Shown: piece after piece, positions 33,394 to 41,944 of the stretch
Position numbering within the stretch: the stretch's first letter is position 1
How the letters are laid out: every line of letters begins with the position of its first letter
Origin: an uncultured Bifidobacterium sp.
GTDB taxonomy: Bacteria; Actinomycetota; Actinomycetes; Actinomycetales; Bifidobacteriaceae
Length of the DNA: 64,000 nt
Reading direction: 5' to 3'
NCBI RefSeq assembly: GCF_949292005.1
Contig: NZ_CASEXV010000059.1
Span: 1-64,000 of the forward strand
Notes under the pieces: generated by a model
What the model was told of the DNA's origin: nothing
The model's input: only the letters and a program-made list of their open reading frames with translations
Database searches by the model: none
Position numbers and translations under genes: made by a program

Positions 33394-35078
33394 CTCGTCC
33401 CGCGTCCCGGATTCCCATGGTGCGGTGGGATATGCGGATGGTCGCCCTCGCAGCCGTGGTCTGGGGCTTTTCGTGGATGGCGCATGGCCTTATGTCGCTT
33501 ATTCGTTCCACTTCGATGGTGGATACCGATGAATGGTCGATGATTGCGCCAGCCACGGTGATCCTGTTCTGCGTCGTGACTGGATTGTGCGTGATGGCCA
33601 TGACGTACGGGCGGCCTCGGGCGGCTTCCACCGTCATGCTCGTGCTGTGCGTCGCGTTGGTGTCGGTTGTGTCCACGGCCACGCAGGCTCTCGACCGGTG
33701 GCGTTCGTCTGATCTGCTGCTCTCCACGGGAGCGTCGCGTCTGACAACGGTCACGATGACCTTCTCGGGGATTGTCAAGACCTCCTCCGTACGGGACGCC
33801 GACTGCCGCGTCGATGTCGTCGTGCGCGCCATCGCATCCGAGAACGGGGGGAATGGAGCCAGTCTTCCAGCCGTGGCCTTCGCGTCGGATCCCATATGCT
33901 CGCGGATCGTTGGAGGTTCGACGGTGGAAGTGGATGTTACGGCGGTCGAATCCCCAGTCGGAGGGGAGAAGCCGTGGCTGACGATTTCCGAGGGTGCCGT
34001 GATGACTTTTGTGAGAGGGCCCTCATGGCTTGTCCGTTGGAGGGACTCTCTTCATGATGACTTCTTCGGTGTTTGCCGGAATCTTTCCGATCAGGGCAAG
34101 GTTCTGGTTCCGGGCCTCACACTGGGACTGCTTGGAAGCGAGCGGTATTCCTCGGACGATGATTTCGCAGTCGATTCGCAGTACGCCGATTATCTGGGCG
34201 AGGGATTCTCCCAGGTGGGGATCATGCATCTCATGGCGGTGTCGGGTGGACATTTCATGCTCGTCGCCGCTGCCGTTCGCCGTCTGTGTCGGATGTTCCG
34301 CGTTCCACAATGGTGCCGCGGTCTTCTGACGGCTTTATCCTGCGCGGGGTTGGCGGCAGTGATGGCACCCTCGGATTCCGTTGCGCGCGCTCTGATCATG
34401 GGTGTGTGGTCGAGCGGATGGATGGTTCTTGGCAGACCTTCCCGGAGCCTGGTCGCATTGTCGTGGACGGCGATCGTGGTGGTGGTCGTTGATCCATCCT
34501 TGTCACGAAGCTACGGATTCTCGCTGTCCTGTGCCGCGGTTCTGGGAATTGTTCTTCTTGCCGATGGCTGGAAGGAAAGGATGGAGCCATTTCTCGGAGG
34601 CGTCGTGTCCTCCGCGCTGTCGATGACGATGGCCGCCCAGATCGCCACGTTGCCCATACAGGTGATGATGGAGCCGGTCATTCCCCTCGTATCCCCGGTG
34701 TCGAACCTGCTTGTGGCGCCCGTCGTGGGGGTTGCGACGGTTGCGGGCCTTTCCGCTTTTGCCTGCGCCTCCATCCTTCCAGGTCTTGCCGGGTGGCTGG
34801 CCGTCATCGCATCATGGGGGACTGCGGTGATGGAAAGAACGGCCATGCTGATGACGGAGGTGCCTTATTCGACGATCCCATGGATAGCGGCGCCGTGGGG
34901 AGCTTTGGTGATTGTCGGCGTCTATGTCGTCGCCGGAGTGGCTCTGCGATCATACCGGGTACTTCGTCGGCGCCGGAGGGAAAGGCGCGGCTATGGCCGC
35001 GGTTTTCACAGGACTCCAGCCTCGCGTGTTGCATGGTGGGTTAGGGAGACGGTTGACGTAGTGCGGGGGTGGTGGTGA
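33390..35078 (+). CDS. comEC: ComEC/Rec2-like DNA-uptake channel protein
   Basis: 562 aa. Two N-terminal helices, an OB-like extracellular region, then the competence domain: GLTLGLLGSERY near residue 245, GIMHLMAVSGGHFMLVAAAVRR, and about eight further helices. The metallo-beta-lactamase domain found at the end of longer ComEC proteins is absent; the protein ends in a short basic tail. comEA-comEC-holA is the usual actinobacterial order. Whether the organism is competent cannot be read from this. Confidence 0.9.
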   Translation: MTRPASRIPMVRWDMRMVALAAVVWGFSWMAHGLMSLIRSTSMVDTDEWSMIAPATVILFCVVTGLCVMAMTYGRPRAASTVMLVLCVALVSVVSTATQALDRWRSSDLLLSTGASRLTTVTMTFSGIVKTSSVRDADCRVDVVVRAIASENGGNGASLPAVAFASDPICSRIVGGSTVEVDVTAVESPVGGEKPWLTISEGAVMTFVRGPSWLVRWRDSLHDDFFGVCRNLSDQGKVLVPGLTLGLLGSERYSSDDDFAVDSQYADYLGEGFSQVGIMHLMAVSGGHFMLVAAAVRRLCRMFRVPQWCRGLLTALSCAGLAAVMAPSDSVARALIMGVWSSGWMVLGRPSRSLVALSWTAIVVVVVDPSLSRSYGFSLSCAAVLGIVLLADGWKERMEPFLGGVVSSALSMTMAAQIATLPIQVMMEPVIPLVSPVSNLLVAPVVGVATVAGLSAFACASILPGLAGWLAVIASWGTAVMERTAMLMTEVPYSTIPWIAAPWGALVIVGVYVVAGVALRSYRVLRRRRRERRGYGRGFHRTPASRVAWWVRETVDVVRGWW

Positions 35079-35168
35079 TGTGGCGCCGCATGGTGGGAAT
35101 CTGCGGGGGAATGATCGGTTATCGTTGCTTCGGCCGTTTTGTCCACCGATGACGGGACATTGAAGGTT

Positions 35169-36173
35169 ATGGCACGACAGGCGGCGGCACCGATGACCAT
35201 CGTCATCGGGAAGGATGATTATCTCGCTTCACAGTCGATCGGAGAGTGTCGCACGGTGGCTCTGCGGTCGCATCCGGACGCAGAGTTGGTGGATATCGAT
35301 GCGGCCAGTGATGACAGGTATGCGTTCGAGGAGGCTGTGGGCCCCTCGTTGTTCAGCTCAGCGTCGATTGTGACGGTGGCGAATCTCGCCTATGCCGACG
35401 AGGGTTTGCGTGACTCGATGGTGGAGTTCTGTGGTCGTGCTCGTGGATCCGGCGATTCGCACGACGCGGAATCGGTGGTCATCGCCAGACACGACGGTGG
35501 GGCCAAAGGCCGTGGTGTCGTCAATGCGCTTCTCAAAGCCGGAGCCGTCAAAGTGGAGGTTCCTGATCTGACCAAGCCCGACGCCCAGCTGAACTTCGTT
35601 CTACGCTGCTTCGAGCGGCGTGGGAAACGGGTGACTCCGGAAGCGGCCCAGCAGCTTGTCGCCGTTCTGGGGGACTCCATTGGCGAGCTCGCGGCCATGT
35701 GCGGACAACTGTGCGATGACTTCCCCTGCGACCCACTTGGCGTGGAGACGGTGTCCGAGTATCTTACGGCGAACCCCCGTGTGACGGGTTTCGTGGTCGC
35801 GGACAAGGCCATGTCCGGGAACGCCGGTGTGGCTGTGTCCGCGGTGCGCGATGCGGTGGCGCAGGGTGTCCAGCCGCTGGCACTTATCGGCGCATTGGCC
35901 ATGACGCTGAGAACAATGGCGAAGGTCTCGGCTATCCGAGAGGGAACATTATCCGCCGCCGAGGCGGGATTGAGGCCCTGGGCCGTGAACAAGGCGACCA
36001 GACAGCTACGGGGGTGGACGTCCGAGGGAATGTGCCGATGCGTGTGCCTTTTGGCTCAGGCCGATGAGGCCGCGAAGTCGGGTGCCGGGGACCCGATGTA
36101 TGCTCTGGAACGGTCGGTCATAGCGATCGCGGCCCGTGGCAGGAAGGATGTCAGTGACCATGTCCGCATCTGA
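35169..36173 (+). CDS. holA: DNA polymerase III delta subunit
   Basis: 334 aa. Clamp-loader delta subunit that opens the beta clamp. It follows the family pattern: PMTIVIGKDDYLASQSI at the start, EEAVGPSLFSSASIVTVANL, PDAQLNFVLRCFERRGKRVT, and C-terminal VNKATRQLRGWTSEG. Position after comEC supports the call. ATG 35169 gives the usual N terminus; a TTG at 35139 is an in-frame alternative. The next gene starts before its stop. Confidence 0.9.
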   Translation: MARQAAAPMTIVIGKDDYLASQSIGECRTVALRSHPDAELVDIDAASDDRYAFEEAVGPSLFSSASIVTVANLAYADEGLRDSMVEFCGRARGSGDSHDAESVVIARHDGGAKGRGVVNALLKAGAVKVEVPDLTKPDAQLNFVLRCFERRGKRVTPEAAQQLVAVLGDSIGELAAMCGQLCDDFPCDPLGVETVSEYLTANPRVTGFVVADKAMSGNAGVAVSAVRDAVAQGVQPLALIGALAMTLRTMAKVSAIREGTLSAAEAGLRPWAVNKATRQLRGWTSEGMCRCVCLLAQADEAAKSGAGDPMYALERSVIAIAARGRKDVSDHVRI

Positions 36174-36939
36174 GTGTGGCGTCGGGGGGAACCCGGCCCT
36201 GAACGGATCCGTTGGATCCGACGTCGCGGCGGTGACGGCCGAGACGTCTGATGCGATGCGCGACATCGGTTGGCGTGTGGCATCCATCTGCAAAGGGGGC
36301 GATGTCGTTCTTCTATCGGGTCCATTGGGGTCCGGGAAAACGACGTTCGCGCAGGGATTCGCCAGAGGATTGGGCGTCACCGGGCATGTTGTGTCCCCCA
36401 CATTCACCATCGCGCGCGAGATGTCGGGACGATTCCATGACGGAAGTCCCGCGCATCTGGTTCATGTTGACGCGTATCGCATGGGCGGCGACGGCTTTGC
36501 TCCGGGGCAGGACGCTTCCGGCGCTCTTCTTGACGAGTTGGAGTCGTTGGGCTTGGATGAGGAGATTGAATCGCCTTCGGGAGACACCGTGGTTCTGATG
36601 GAATGGGGGGAGCAGATGGCGGTGGCTTTGGCTCCCGTGCGTCTGGAGGTGCATATCGACAGGTCTGCGGCCTCGCAAAGTCCGTGCGTGGATGCCGAGG
36701 CCAGCGCGGACGGCCCACGGACGGTGTCCATCATCGCGGTCGGGGATTCATGGGCGCGGCGGGTGTCCCGCATGCATGTGGAGGATGGGCATGGGGCCGT
36801 GTCGGATGGTGCGGATCCAGCCGGTGTCTGCGCGGATGTCGCGGCGCGTGACGGATCCGGAGTGGACGAGGAGTCCGGAAGAGCGGAAAAGACAGCTGCG
36901 GAAAAAACAGTGAGAAAGACGGCAGGAAAGACGGCATGA
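36154..36939 (+). CDS. tsaE: tRNA threonylcarbamoyladenosine biosynthesis ATPase TsaE
   Basis: 261 aa. P-loop GPLGSGKTTFAQGFARGLG, then VVSPTFTIAREM, HVDAYRMGG and VLMEWGEQM, the TsaE signatures. The first 150 residues are the enzyme; the remaining 100 are a low-complexity tail ending in repeats of Glu-Lys-Thr type (EKTAAEKTVRKTAGKTA), unusual for this small protein. GTG 36154 has AGGAAGG 6 nt upstream; ATG 36148 and 36160 are alternatives. Works with TsaB and TsaD to make t6A37 in tRNAs. Confidence 0.92.
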   Translation: MTMSASECGVGGNPALNGSVGSDVAAVTAETSDAMRDIGWRVASICKGGDVVLLSGPLGSGKTTFAQGFARGLGVTGHVVSPTFTIAREMSGRFHDGSPAHLVHVDAYRMGGDGFAPGQDASGALLDELESLGLDEEIESPSGDTVVLMEWGEQMAVALAPVRLEVHIDRSAASQSPCVDAEASADGPRTVSIIAVGDSWARRVSRMHVEDGHGAVSDGADPAGVCADVAARDGSGVDEESGRAEKTAAEKTVRKTAGKTA

Positions 36940-37853
36940 CGACGGATACGGCGACGGCCGCAGGGATGACGGCCATTCATAAGACGTTGGTGGTGGACAC
37001 CGCTTTTGGATCCACGGTCGGAGTGGTGGGCTGCGATCCGGTGGTGGAAAGCGATTCCCGCGGTCATGTGGAGAGACTTATGCCGGACATCATCGCCGCG
37101 CTCGCGGCGGCTGGCCTGGATGTCGACGATGTATCCCGCATCGTGGTGGGCGTTGGTCCTGCCCCGTACACGGGTCTGCGTGTGGGCATTGTGACGGCCA
37201 AAGCGCTGGCCTATGCGACGGGGGCGGAGATTGCTGCCATTGACGATTTGACACCTCAATCCCTGCTGACCCGGTGTCTGCTGCGCGGGGATCCGCGGTT
37301 GCCGTCCATCAATGTGAGGGTTCGTGTCGGTGTCGGTGTCGTTGCGGGGACTGGCGCTGGGCGGGAGACGGATTCCCGTGGGTGCGCCCATCTCACCTTG
37401 GCTTTGAACGACGCGCGGCGGCGTCAGCTGTATTTCCTGTTGATGGATGAGAACGGGAATCCCTTGTCGGATGGACGCGCGCTGCCACGCGTGCGGTCAT
37501 CGGAGGCCATGGGGATCGACTACCCGGATGCGATCGTCGAACGAATCAACCGTGAGGTCGAGACGCTGCGTGCGGGCACGGGACTTGATTATGCGGTGGA
37601 TGTGGCTGGTCGTGGCGTGGCGCGTTATGACGGTGTGTGGGATGGCCTGCGCTCGCCGGGACTGGTCACCGACGCGATGCTTCTTGACGCCGGGGGGGTT
37701 GGCCTGGAGCTTATGGAGGAGGCCGCAGTGAATCGCGGCCGTCATGATGTGATCCCCGTCGAACCCCTGTATCTGCGCCGGCCCGATGTCTCCGTTCCCC
37801 GACCGCTCAAGCAGGTTCTTGGGTCGGGTCCTGCGAAGGACGTTGCCCGATGA
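36936..37853 (+). CDS. tsaB: tRNA threonylcarbamoyladenosine biosynthesis protein TsaB
   Basis: 305 aa YeaZ-type ASKHA-fold protein. Core: LVVDTAFGSTVGVV, RLMPDIIAALAAAGL and VVGVGPAPYTGLRVGIVTAKALAYATG. It dimerises with TsaD. Its ATG overlaps the tsaE stop and its stop overlaps the rimI start (4 nt each). The C-terminal half is longer than in E. coli (about 230 aa), as is common in actinobacteria. Confidence 0.93.
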   Translation: MTTDTATAAGMTAIHKTLVVDTAFGSTVGVVGCDPVVESDSRGHVERLMPDIIAALAAAGLDVDDVSRIVVGVGPAPYTGLRVGIVTAKALAYATGAEIAAIDDLTPQSLLTRCLLRGDPRLPSINVRVRVGVGVVAGTGAGRETDSRGCAHLTLALNDARRRQLYFLLMDENGNPLSDGRALPRVRSSEAMGIDYPDAIVERINREVETLRAGTGLDYAVDVAGRGVARYDGVWDGLRSPGLVTDAMLLDAGGVGLELMEEAAVNRGRHDVIPVEPLYLRRPDVSVPRPLKQVLGSGPAKDVAR

Positions 37854-38377
37854 TCGTCACGCAGGAGCGGTACGGCCATGACAGGGCATGCTCCGCCATC
37901 GCCGACCTTGAGGCGAGAATATTCGGATCCGATGCCTGGACTCCATCCATGGTCAAGCAGGAGCTTGAGGCCCCGGCCCGGACCTATGCGCTTGATGTCG
38001 CCGATGCGAGCGAGGTCGGTGGCGTGGACGGCGAAGTCCGGGGGTATGCGGGTTTTTGGTATGACGGCGATGACGCCGAGCTCATGACCATCGGCGTCGC
38101 GCGCCCCTATCGCCGTCAGGGAGTCGCGGCCAGACTGCTTGAGTGGCTTATCGCGGAGGCGCGCAGTCAGGGCGCCCGGCGAATGCTGTTGGAGGTGAGG
38201 GTCGACAATGGCCCCGCCATCGCGTTGTATCGACGTTTTGGTTTCACCATGCTGGGGCGTAGACGGGGATACTACCAACCCGACGGCGTGGACGCCTACA
38301 CCATGTCCTGCGATCTCCAACGGACGCGGTCCGAGCTGAATGGAGTCGACGCGCACGATCAAGGAGGCAAGAGATGA
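37850..38377 (+). CDS. rimI: Ribosomal protein alanine N-acetyltransferase RimI
   Basis: 175 aa GNAT acetyltransferase. Acetyl-CoA loop in VARPYRRQGVAARLLEWL, and LEVRVDNGPAIALYRRFGF near the end, the RimI pattern for N-terminal acetylation of S18. Embedded between tsaB and tsaD with 4-nt overlaps on both sides, the standard actinobacterial order. Confidence 0.92.
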   Translation: MIVTQERYGHDRACSAIADLEARIFGSDAWTPSMVKQELEAPARTYALDVADASEVGGVDGEVRGYAGFWYDGDDAELMTIGVARPYRRQGVAARLLEWLIAEARSQGARRMLLEVRVDNGPAIALYRRFGFTMLGRRRGYYQPDGVDAYTMSCDLQRTRSELNGVDAHDQGGKR

Positions 38378-39417
38378 CAGGTCCCACCGTTCTGGGCATC
38401 GAATCCACATGTGACGAGACTGCGGCCGCCGTGATATCCGGACGGGACCTCGTGTCTAACGTGGTCGCGTCGTCCATGGATGAGCACGCGCGGTATGGGG
38501 GAGTGATACCGGAGATCGCCTCACGCGCCCATGCCGAGGCCTTCATTCCCGTTGTCTCCAAGGCTCTGGCGGATGCCCACATGACCATCGGCGATGTCGA
38601 CGCCATCGCTGTGTCCGCGGGACCTGGTCTGGCCGGATGCCTCGCGGTCGGGGTGTCCGGAGCCAAAGCGCTTGCGGCGGCGGCGCGCAAACCCATCTAC
38701 GGCATCAACCACGTCATCGGGCACATTGCCGTCACTCAGCTTCAGTTCGGCGATTTCCCGGAGGACACGCTGGCTCTGATCGTCTCCGGTGGGCATACGT
38801 CGCTGCTGCATGTCACCGATGTGGCCAGACATGTCGACGTCGTGGGCACGACTCTTGACGACGCCGCCGGCGAGTGCTTCGACAAAGTGGCCCGGCTGCT
38901 GGGCTTTCCCTATCCGGGCGGGCCGCATATCGACAGGCATGCCCGTCTTGGAGACCCCCATGCGGTGAAGGTCCCCCAAGGATTGACCCAGGGAAGGGCT
39001 GGACACGATCACCCTTACGACTTCAGCTTCTCAGGGGTGAAAACCGCGGTCGCCCGATGGGTGGAGGGCCGTCGTGCCGTGGGGGAAGATGTGCCGGTCG
39101 ACGACGTGTGCGCGTCGCTGGCGGAATCGGTGTCGACTGTTCTGGCCACCAAGGCCATTCGGGGCTGTCTGGCCTTGGGAGCGGACACCCTCATCGTGGG
39201 TGGCGGTTTCTCGGCCAACTCGCAGCTGCGCGAGAAACTGGTCGAGGTTGGGAGCCACAACGGTGTCGAGGTGCGTATTCCGCGAATCGCGCTATGCACG
39301 GACAATGGCGCGATGGTGGCGATGCTGGGGGTCAATCTTGTCGAAGCGGGGATTCGCCCGTCGGCGCCCGATTTTCCGATTGATTCGGCCATGCCGTTGA
39401 CCACCATAAGCGTCTGA
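38374..39417 (+). CDS. tsaD: tRNA N6-adenosine threonylcarbamoyltransferase TsaD
   Basis: 347 aa. Kae1/TsaD catalytic subunit for t6A37. GIESTCDETAAAV at the N terminus, metal-binding HVIGH (about H113 and H117), SGGHTSLL, DDAAGECFDKVARLLGFPYPGG and DFSFSGVKTAV all match. Ends the operon holA-tsaE-tsaB-rimI-tsaD. Confidence 0.96.
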   Translation: MTGPTVLGIESTCDETAAAVISGRDLVSNVVASSMDEHARYGGVIPEIASRAHAEAFIPVVSKALADAHMTIGDVDAIAVSAGPGLAGCLAVGVSGAKALAAAARKPIYGINHVIGHIAVTQLQFGDFPEDTLALIVSGGHTSLLHVTDVARHVDVVGTTLDDAAGECFDKVARLLGFPYPGGPHIDRHARLGDPHAVKVPQGLTQGRAGHDHPYDFSFSGVKTAVARWVEGRRAVGEDVPVDDVCASLAESVSTVLATKAIRGCLALGADTLIVGGGFSANSQLREKLVEVGSHNGVEVRIPRIALCTDNGAMVAMLGVNLVEAGIRPSAPDFPIDSAMPLTTISV

Positions 39418-39591
39418 GACTGGGTGCTGGTGGGAAGCCGTGTTTGTCCGAGGCCGCCAAAGCGTTGCCAAAGCGTCGGCGAAGCGGCGAAATCGGTGCG
39501 ACACGCTCAACGGCTGTGCATCTTGCGAAGATCATGGAGTCGTATAAACTCTATTTCTTGTGCGCGGCATTAATTGCTCCGCATGACGCAT

Positions 39592-39667
<76 letters not shown>

Positions 39668-39699
39668 TACAGAACAGCAGTAGACAGTAGCGGTCACGG

Positions 39700-39732
39700 G
39701 ACCCCGGAGCATAACAGCTTCAGGGTCTTTTT
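39700..39732 (+). terminator. Terminator after tRNA-Asn
   Basis: Ten paired bases (one mismatch) GACCCCGGAGC/GCTTCAGGGTC with a 6-nt loop, followed by TTTTT. Confidence 0.75.
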
Positions 39733-39773
39733 CGTTTATTGTGCAACATTGTGCAACAAACTTCACTGGGTAC

Positions 39774-39797
39774 TAAAAAGCCCCGCCGAAGCGGGGT
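39774..39797 (-). terminator. Terminator of the truncated membrane protein gene
   Basis: CCCCGC-CGAA-GCGGGG stem, followed on the minus strand by CTTTTTA. It lies 20 nt after the minus-strand stop. A 10-bp tandem repeat of ATTGTGCAAC type sits just left of it. Confidence 0.75.
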
Positions 39798-39816
39798 CTA
39801 TTCAAGAATCTGAATA

Positions 39817-40371
39817 TCAGTTGAAGATTCCGTACGTGTCGCAGATCGCAGAGCCAGCGGCACCGCTGCCCTCCTTGTGCGACTTCTGCTTGCCATTCAC
39901 CAATACAGTGCAGGACACCTTCTGATCGTTGCCGCCCATGACATCGCCCATGACGGTGAGCGTGTACCCCTTCTTGGCATCCTCACCGGTTATGGTCTTG
40001 GTCCAGGTGCTGGTGAATTCCTCCTGGTTCGTTGAACCGGCCTCGCCCCATGTGGCGGTTCCCTTGCCTGTAGAGGTGGCCTGCATCTCCACCTTGGCCG
40101 TTGACTCGTCCGCTGCCGAAGATGACTGGCTGGCGCTGGATGACTGCGAAGCTGCGGGCGAGGATGACGCCCGGTCGCTGCCCTTGTTACCGCCAAGCTG
40201 GGACGCAACGGCAATGACCACGATGACCACGAGAATCCAGAACCACACGCGCTTGTAGAACGGTTTCTTGGGCTTCTGGGGTGGTTGCTGTGGGCTGTTG
40301 AACACTGGTGCCGTGACCGGTGGGGAGCAGGGAACCGCCACCGAGGTGGGGCATGTGAGCATCGACATCAA
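39817..40371 (-). CDS. Single-helix Ser-rich protein with foreign N terminus
   Basis: 184 codons. The part up to about position 40305 looks genuine: a Pro/Lys-rich cytoplasmic stub (SPQQPPQKPKKPFYKRVW), one transmembrane helix (FWILVVIVVIAVASQL), a Ser/Ala linker, and an extracellular domain of about 95 residues with a Cys pair near the end. The first 22 residues, however, are encoded antisense to a ROK-family gene fragment, so the original start is missing and the present one (double ATG) is accidental. Function unknown. Probably not translated normally. Confidence 0.6.
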   Translation of the reverse strand: MMSMLTCPTSVAVPCSPPVTAPVFNSPQQPPQKPKKPFYKRVWFWILVVIVVIAVASQLGGNKGSDRASSSPAASQSSSASQSSSAADESTAKVEMQATSTGKGTATWGEAGSTNQEEFTSTWTKTITGEDAKKGYTLTVMGDVMGGNDQKVSCTVLVNGKQKSHKEGSGAAGSAICDTYGIFN

Positions 40372-40879
40372 CGGCAGACCATGCGAATGCGGAAACGTCG
40401 GATGCCTTGAACAATACTGCTCGGCCGTGGCGATCCATCAGGAGATAGTCGAGCGTGGTCTGGTTCACGGGGCGGAGTCCATGAGCCATCAACAGGCATG
40501 TCAGGCCTTGTTCGCAGCCGCCGAGAACGGGGACGCCAACGCCCAGGAGCTGGTTCAGCGAATCGGCCGATATGTCGGCTATGGATGCGTGACCATCATC
40601 AACGCCTTCAATTCGCGACGAATCGTCATCGGGGACATCGTCTCTCATGGAGGGCGTATTCTGCTCGACGCGGCGTGCGATGTCGTCGAAAGAAGAGTCA
40701 TCCCCGAGGTCAAGGACGAGACCACGATTGTCCTCTCCGACATGTCCCCGGACGCCACCGTCACAGGAGCCGCGGCGGTGGCGATCGAACAGCTACTCAG
40801 TCATCCGACGTTGCTGACTTCGCGTGGGGAATCAGATGAATCCCGGGAACCGGACGAGCCAAGCTCGACTGTACCTTGA
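40307..40879 (+). pseudogene. ROK-family regulator, N-terminal half deleted
   Basis: About 190 codons matching the C-terminal half of ROK proteins: TEVGHVSIDINGRPCECGNVGCLEQY carries the ROK signature with the zinc-binding CxCGxxGC, and VIGDIVSHGG, then DATVTGAAAVAIEQLL, resemble NagC/XylR-type repressors more than kinases. The N-terminal HTH and first ATPase lobe are missing; homology starts abruptly near GAVTGGEQG. Upstream DNA belongs to the opposite-strand membrane protein. It precedes a fructokinase-like gene, so it was probably its sugar-responsive repressor. Confidence 0.85.
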
Positions 40880-41016
40880 TTGGGCACGCGTGGAGCTGAC
40901 CCCCTGAGGGTCCCGTAGACAAAGCTTCGGGAATATCAGTCACCACAGTCATCACAGTCACCACATCGTATCAACCAACACGGGTTATTCAATTCACAGG
41001 GAAAGGACCAACCATC

Positions 41017-41913
41017 ATGTCACATCCAACAGTTATCGCCTTGGGGGAGCTTCTCTGGGATATGCTGCCCTCTGGGAAAAGAGCGGGCGGCGCGCCGGCC
41101 AATTTCGCCTATCATGCCACCATGAACGGCGCCGACGGGTACGCCATCAGCGCCGTCGGAGAGGATCCCCTTGGCGATGAGCTCATCGCCGAAACGCGGA
41201 AAGCCGGGATCACCACCATCATCCAGCGCAACGCATGGCCAACGGGAACGGTTGAGGTCACGTTGCGTCAGGGCATTCCCGAATACGTGATTCGCAAGGG
41301 TGTGGCGTGGGACCATCTGCTCCTGACCCGTGAGCTCATCGACGCCGTGGAGAAGGCCGATGCCTTGTGCTTCGGTTCGCTCGCCCTGCGTTCGCCTGAA
41401 ACGCACGACACCATCATCGAGCTGCTCAAGCATTCACGCGAGGATGCCATGAGGTTCTTTGACATCAACCTTCGTGGGGACCACTACTCGAAGGAGCTGA
41501 TAACCGAGCTTCTGGGGTATGCCACCGTTCTCAAGCTCAACGACGCGGAGCTGCTGCTGCTTCGCGACATGTTCGGCATCACGGCGAATTCCAATGACGA
41601 ATCGTGCCGTTGGTTCCTGACGGAATTCGACCTCGATTACGTGATTCTTACCGCCGGGGCCGATTTCAGCACAATCATCGCGCGCAATGGCGAGACGTCG
41701 ACCTTGGCCACGCCTCATGTCGAGGTAGCAGACACGGTAGGGGCGGGGGATTCCTTCTCCGGAACGTTCACGGCGAAGATACTCGCGGGCGAATCATTGG
41801 ATCAGGCACATCGGAGCGCGGTGAATGTCGCGGCGTTCGTGTGCACGAGCGTCGGCGCGTGGCCTGAGTATCCCAAGACCATTCCCGATTATCTGGCAAT
41901 CGCGGGGAAGTAG
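41017..41913 (+). CDS. PfkB-family carbohydrate kinase (fructokinase-like)
   Basis: 298 aa ribokinase-family sugar kinase. GELLWDMLPSGKRAGGAPANFAYH at the start and the PfkB signature DTVGAGDSFSGTFTAKIL at about residues 238-255. The chain is of fructokinase type (GGAPANFA). GGAAAGGA lies about 8 nt upstream. Cytoplasmic phosphorylation of fructose or a similar hexose is inferred. It stands after a broken ROK repressor, so expression may be constitutive. Confidence 0.9.
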   Translation: MSHPTVIALGELLWDMLPSGKRAGGAPANFAYHATMNGADGYAISAVGEDPLGDELIAETRKAGITTIIQRNAWPTGTVEVTLRQGIPEYVIRKGVAWDHLLLTRELIDAVEKADALCFGSLALRSPETHDTIIELLKHSREDAMRFFDINLRGDHYSKELITELLGYATVLKLNDAELLLLRDMFGITANSNDESCRWFLTEFDLDYVILTAGADFSTIIARNGETSTLATPHVEVADTVGAGDSFSGTFTAKILAGESLDQAHRSAVNVAAFVCTSVGAWPEYPKTIPDYLAIAGK

Positions 41914-41944
41914 CGGATCGACAACATCCAATGCAGGTCCGTCG

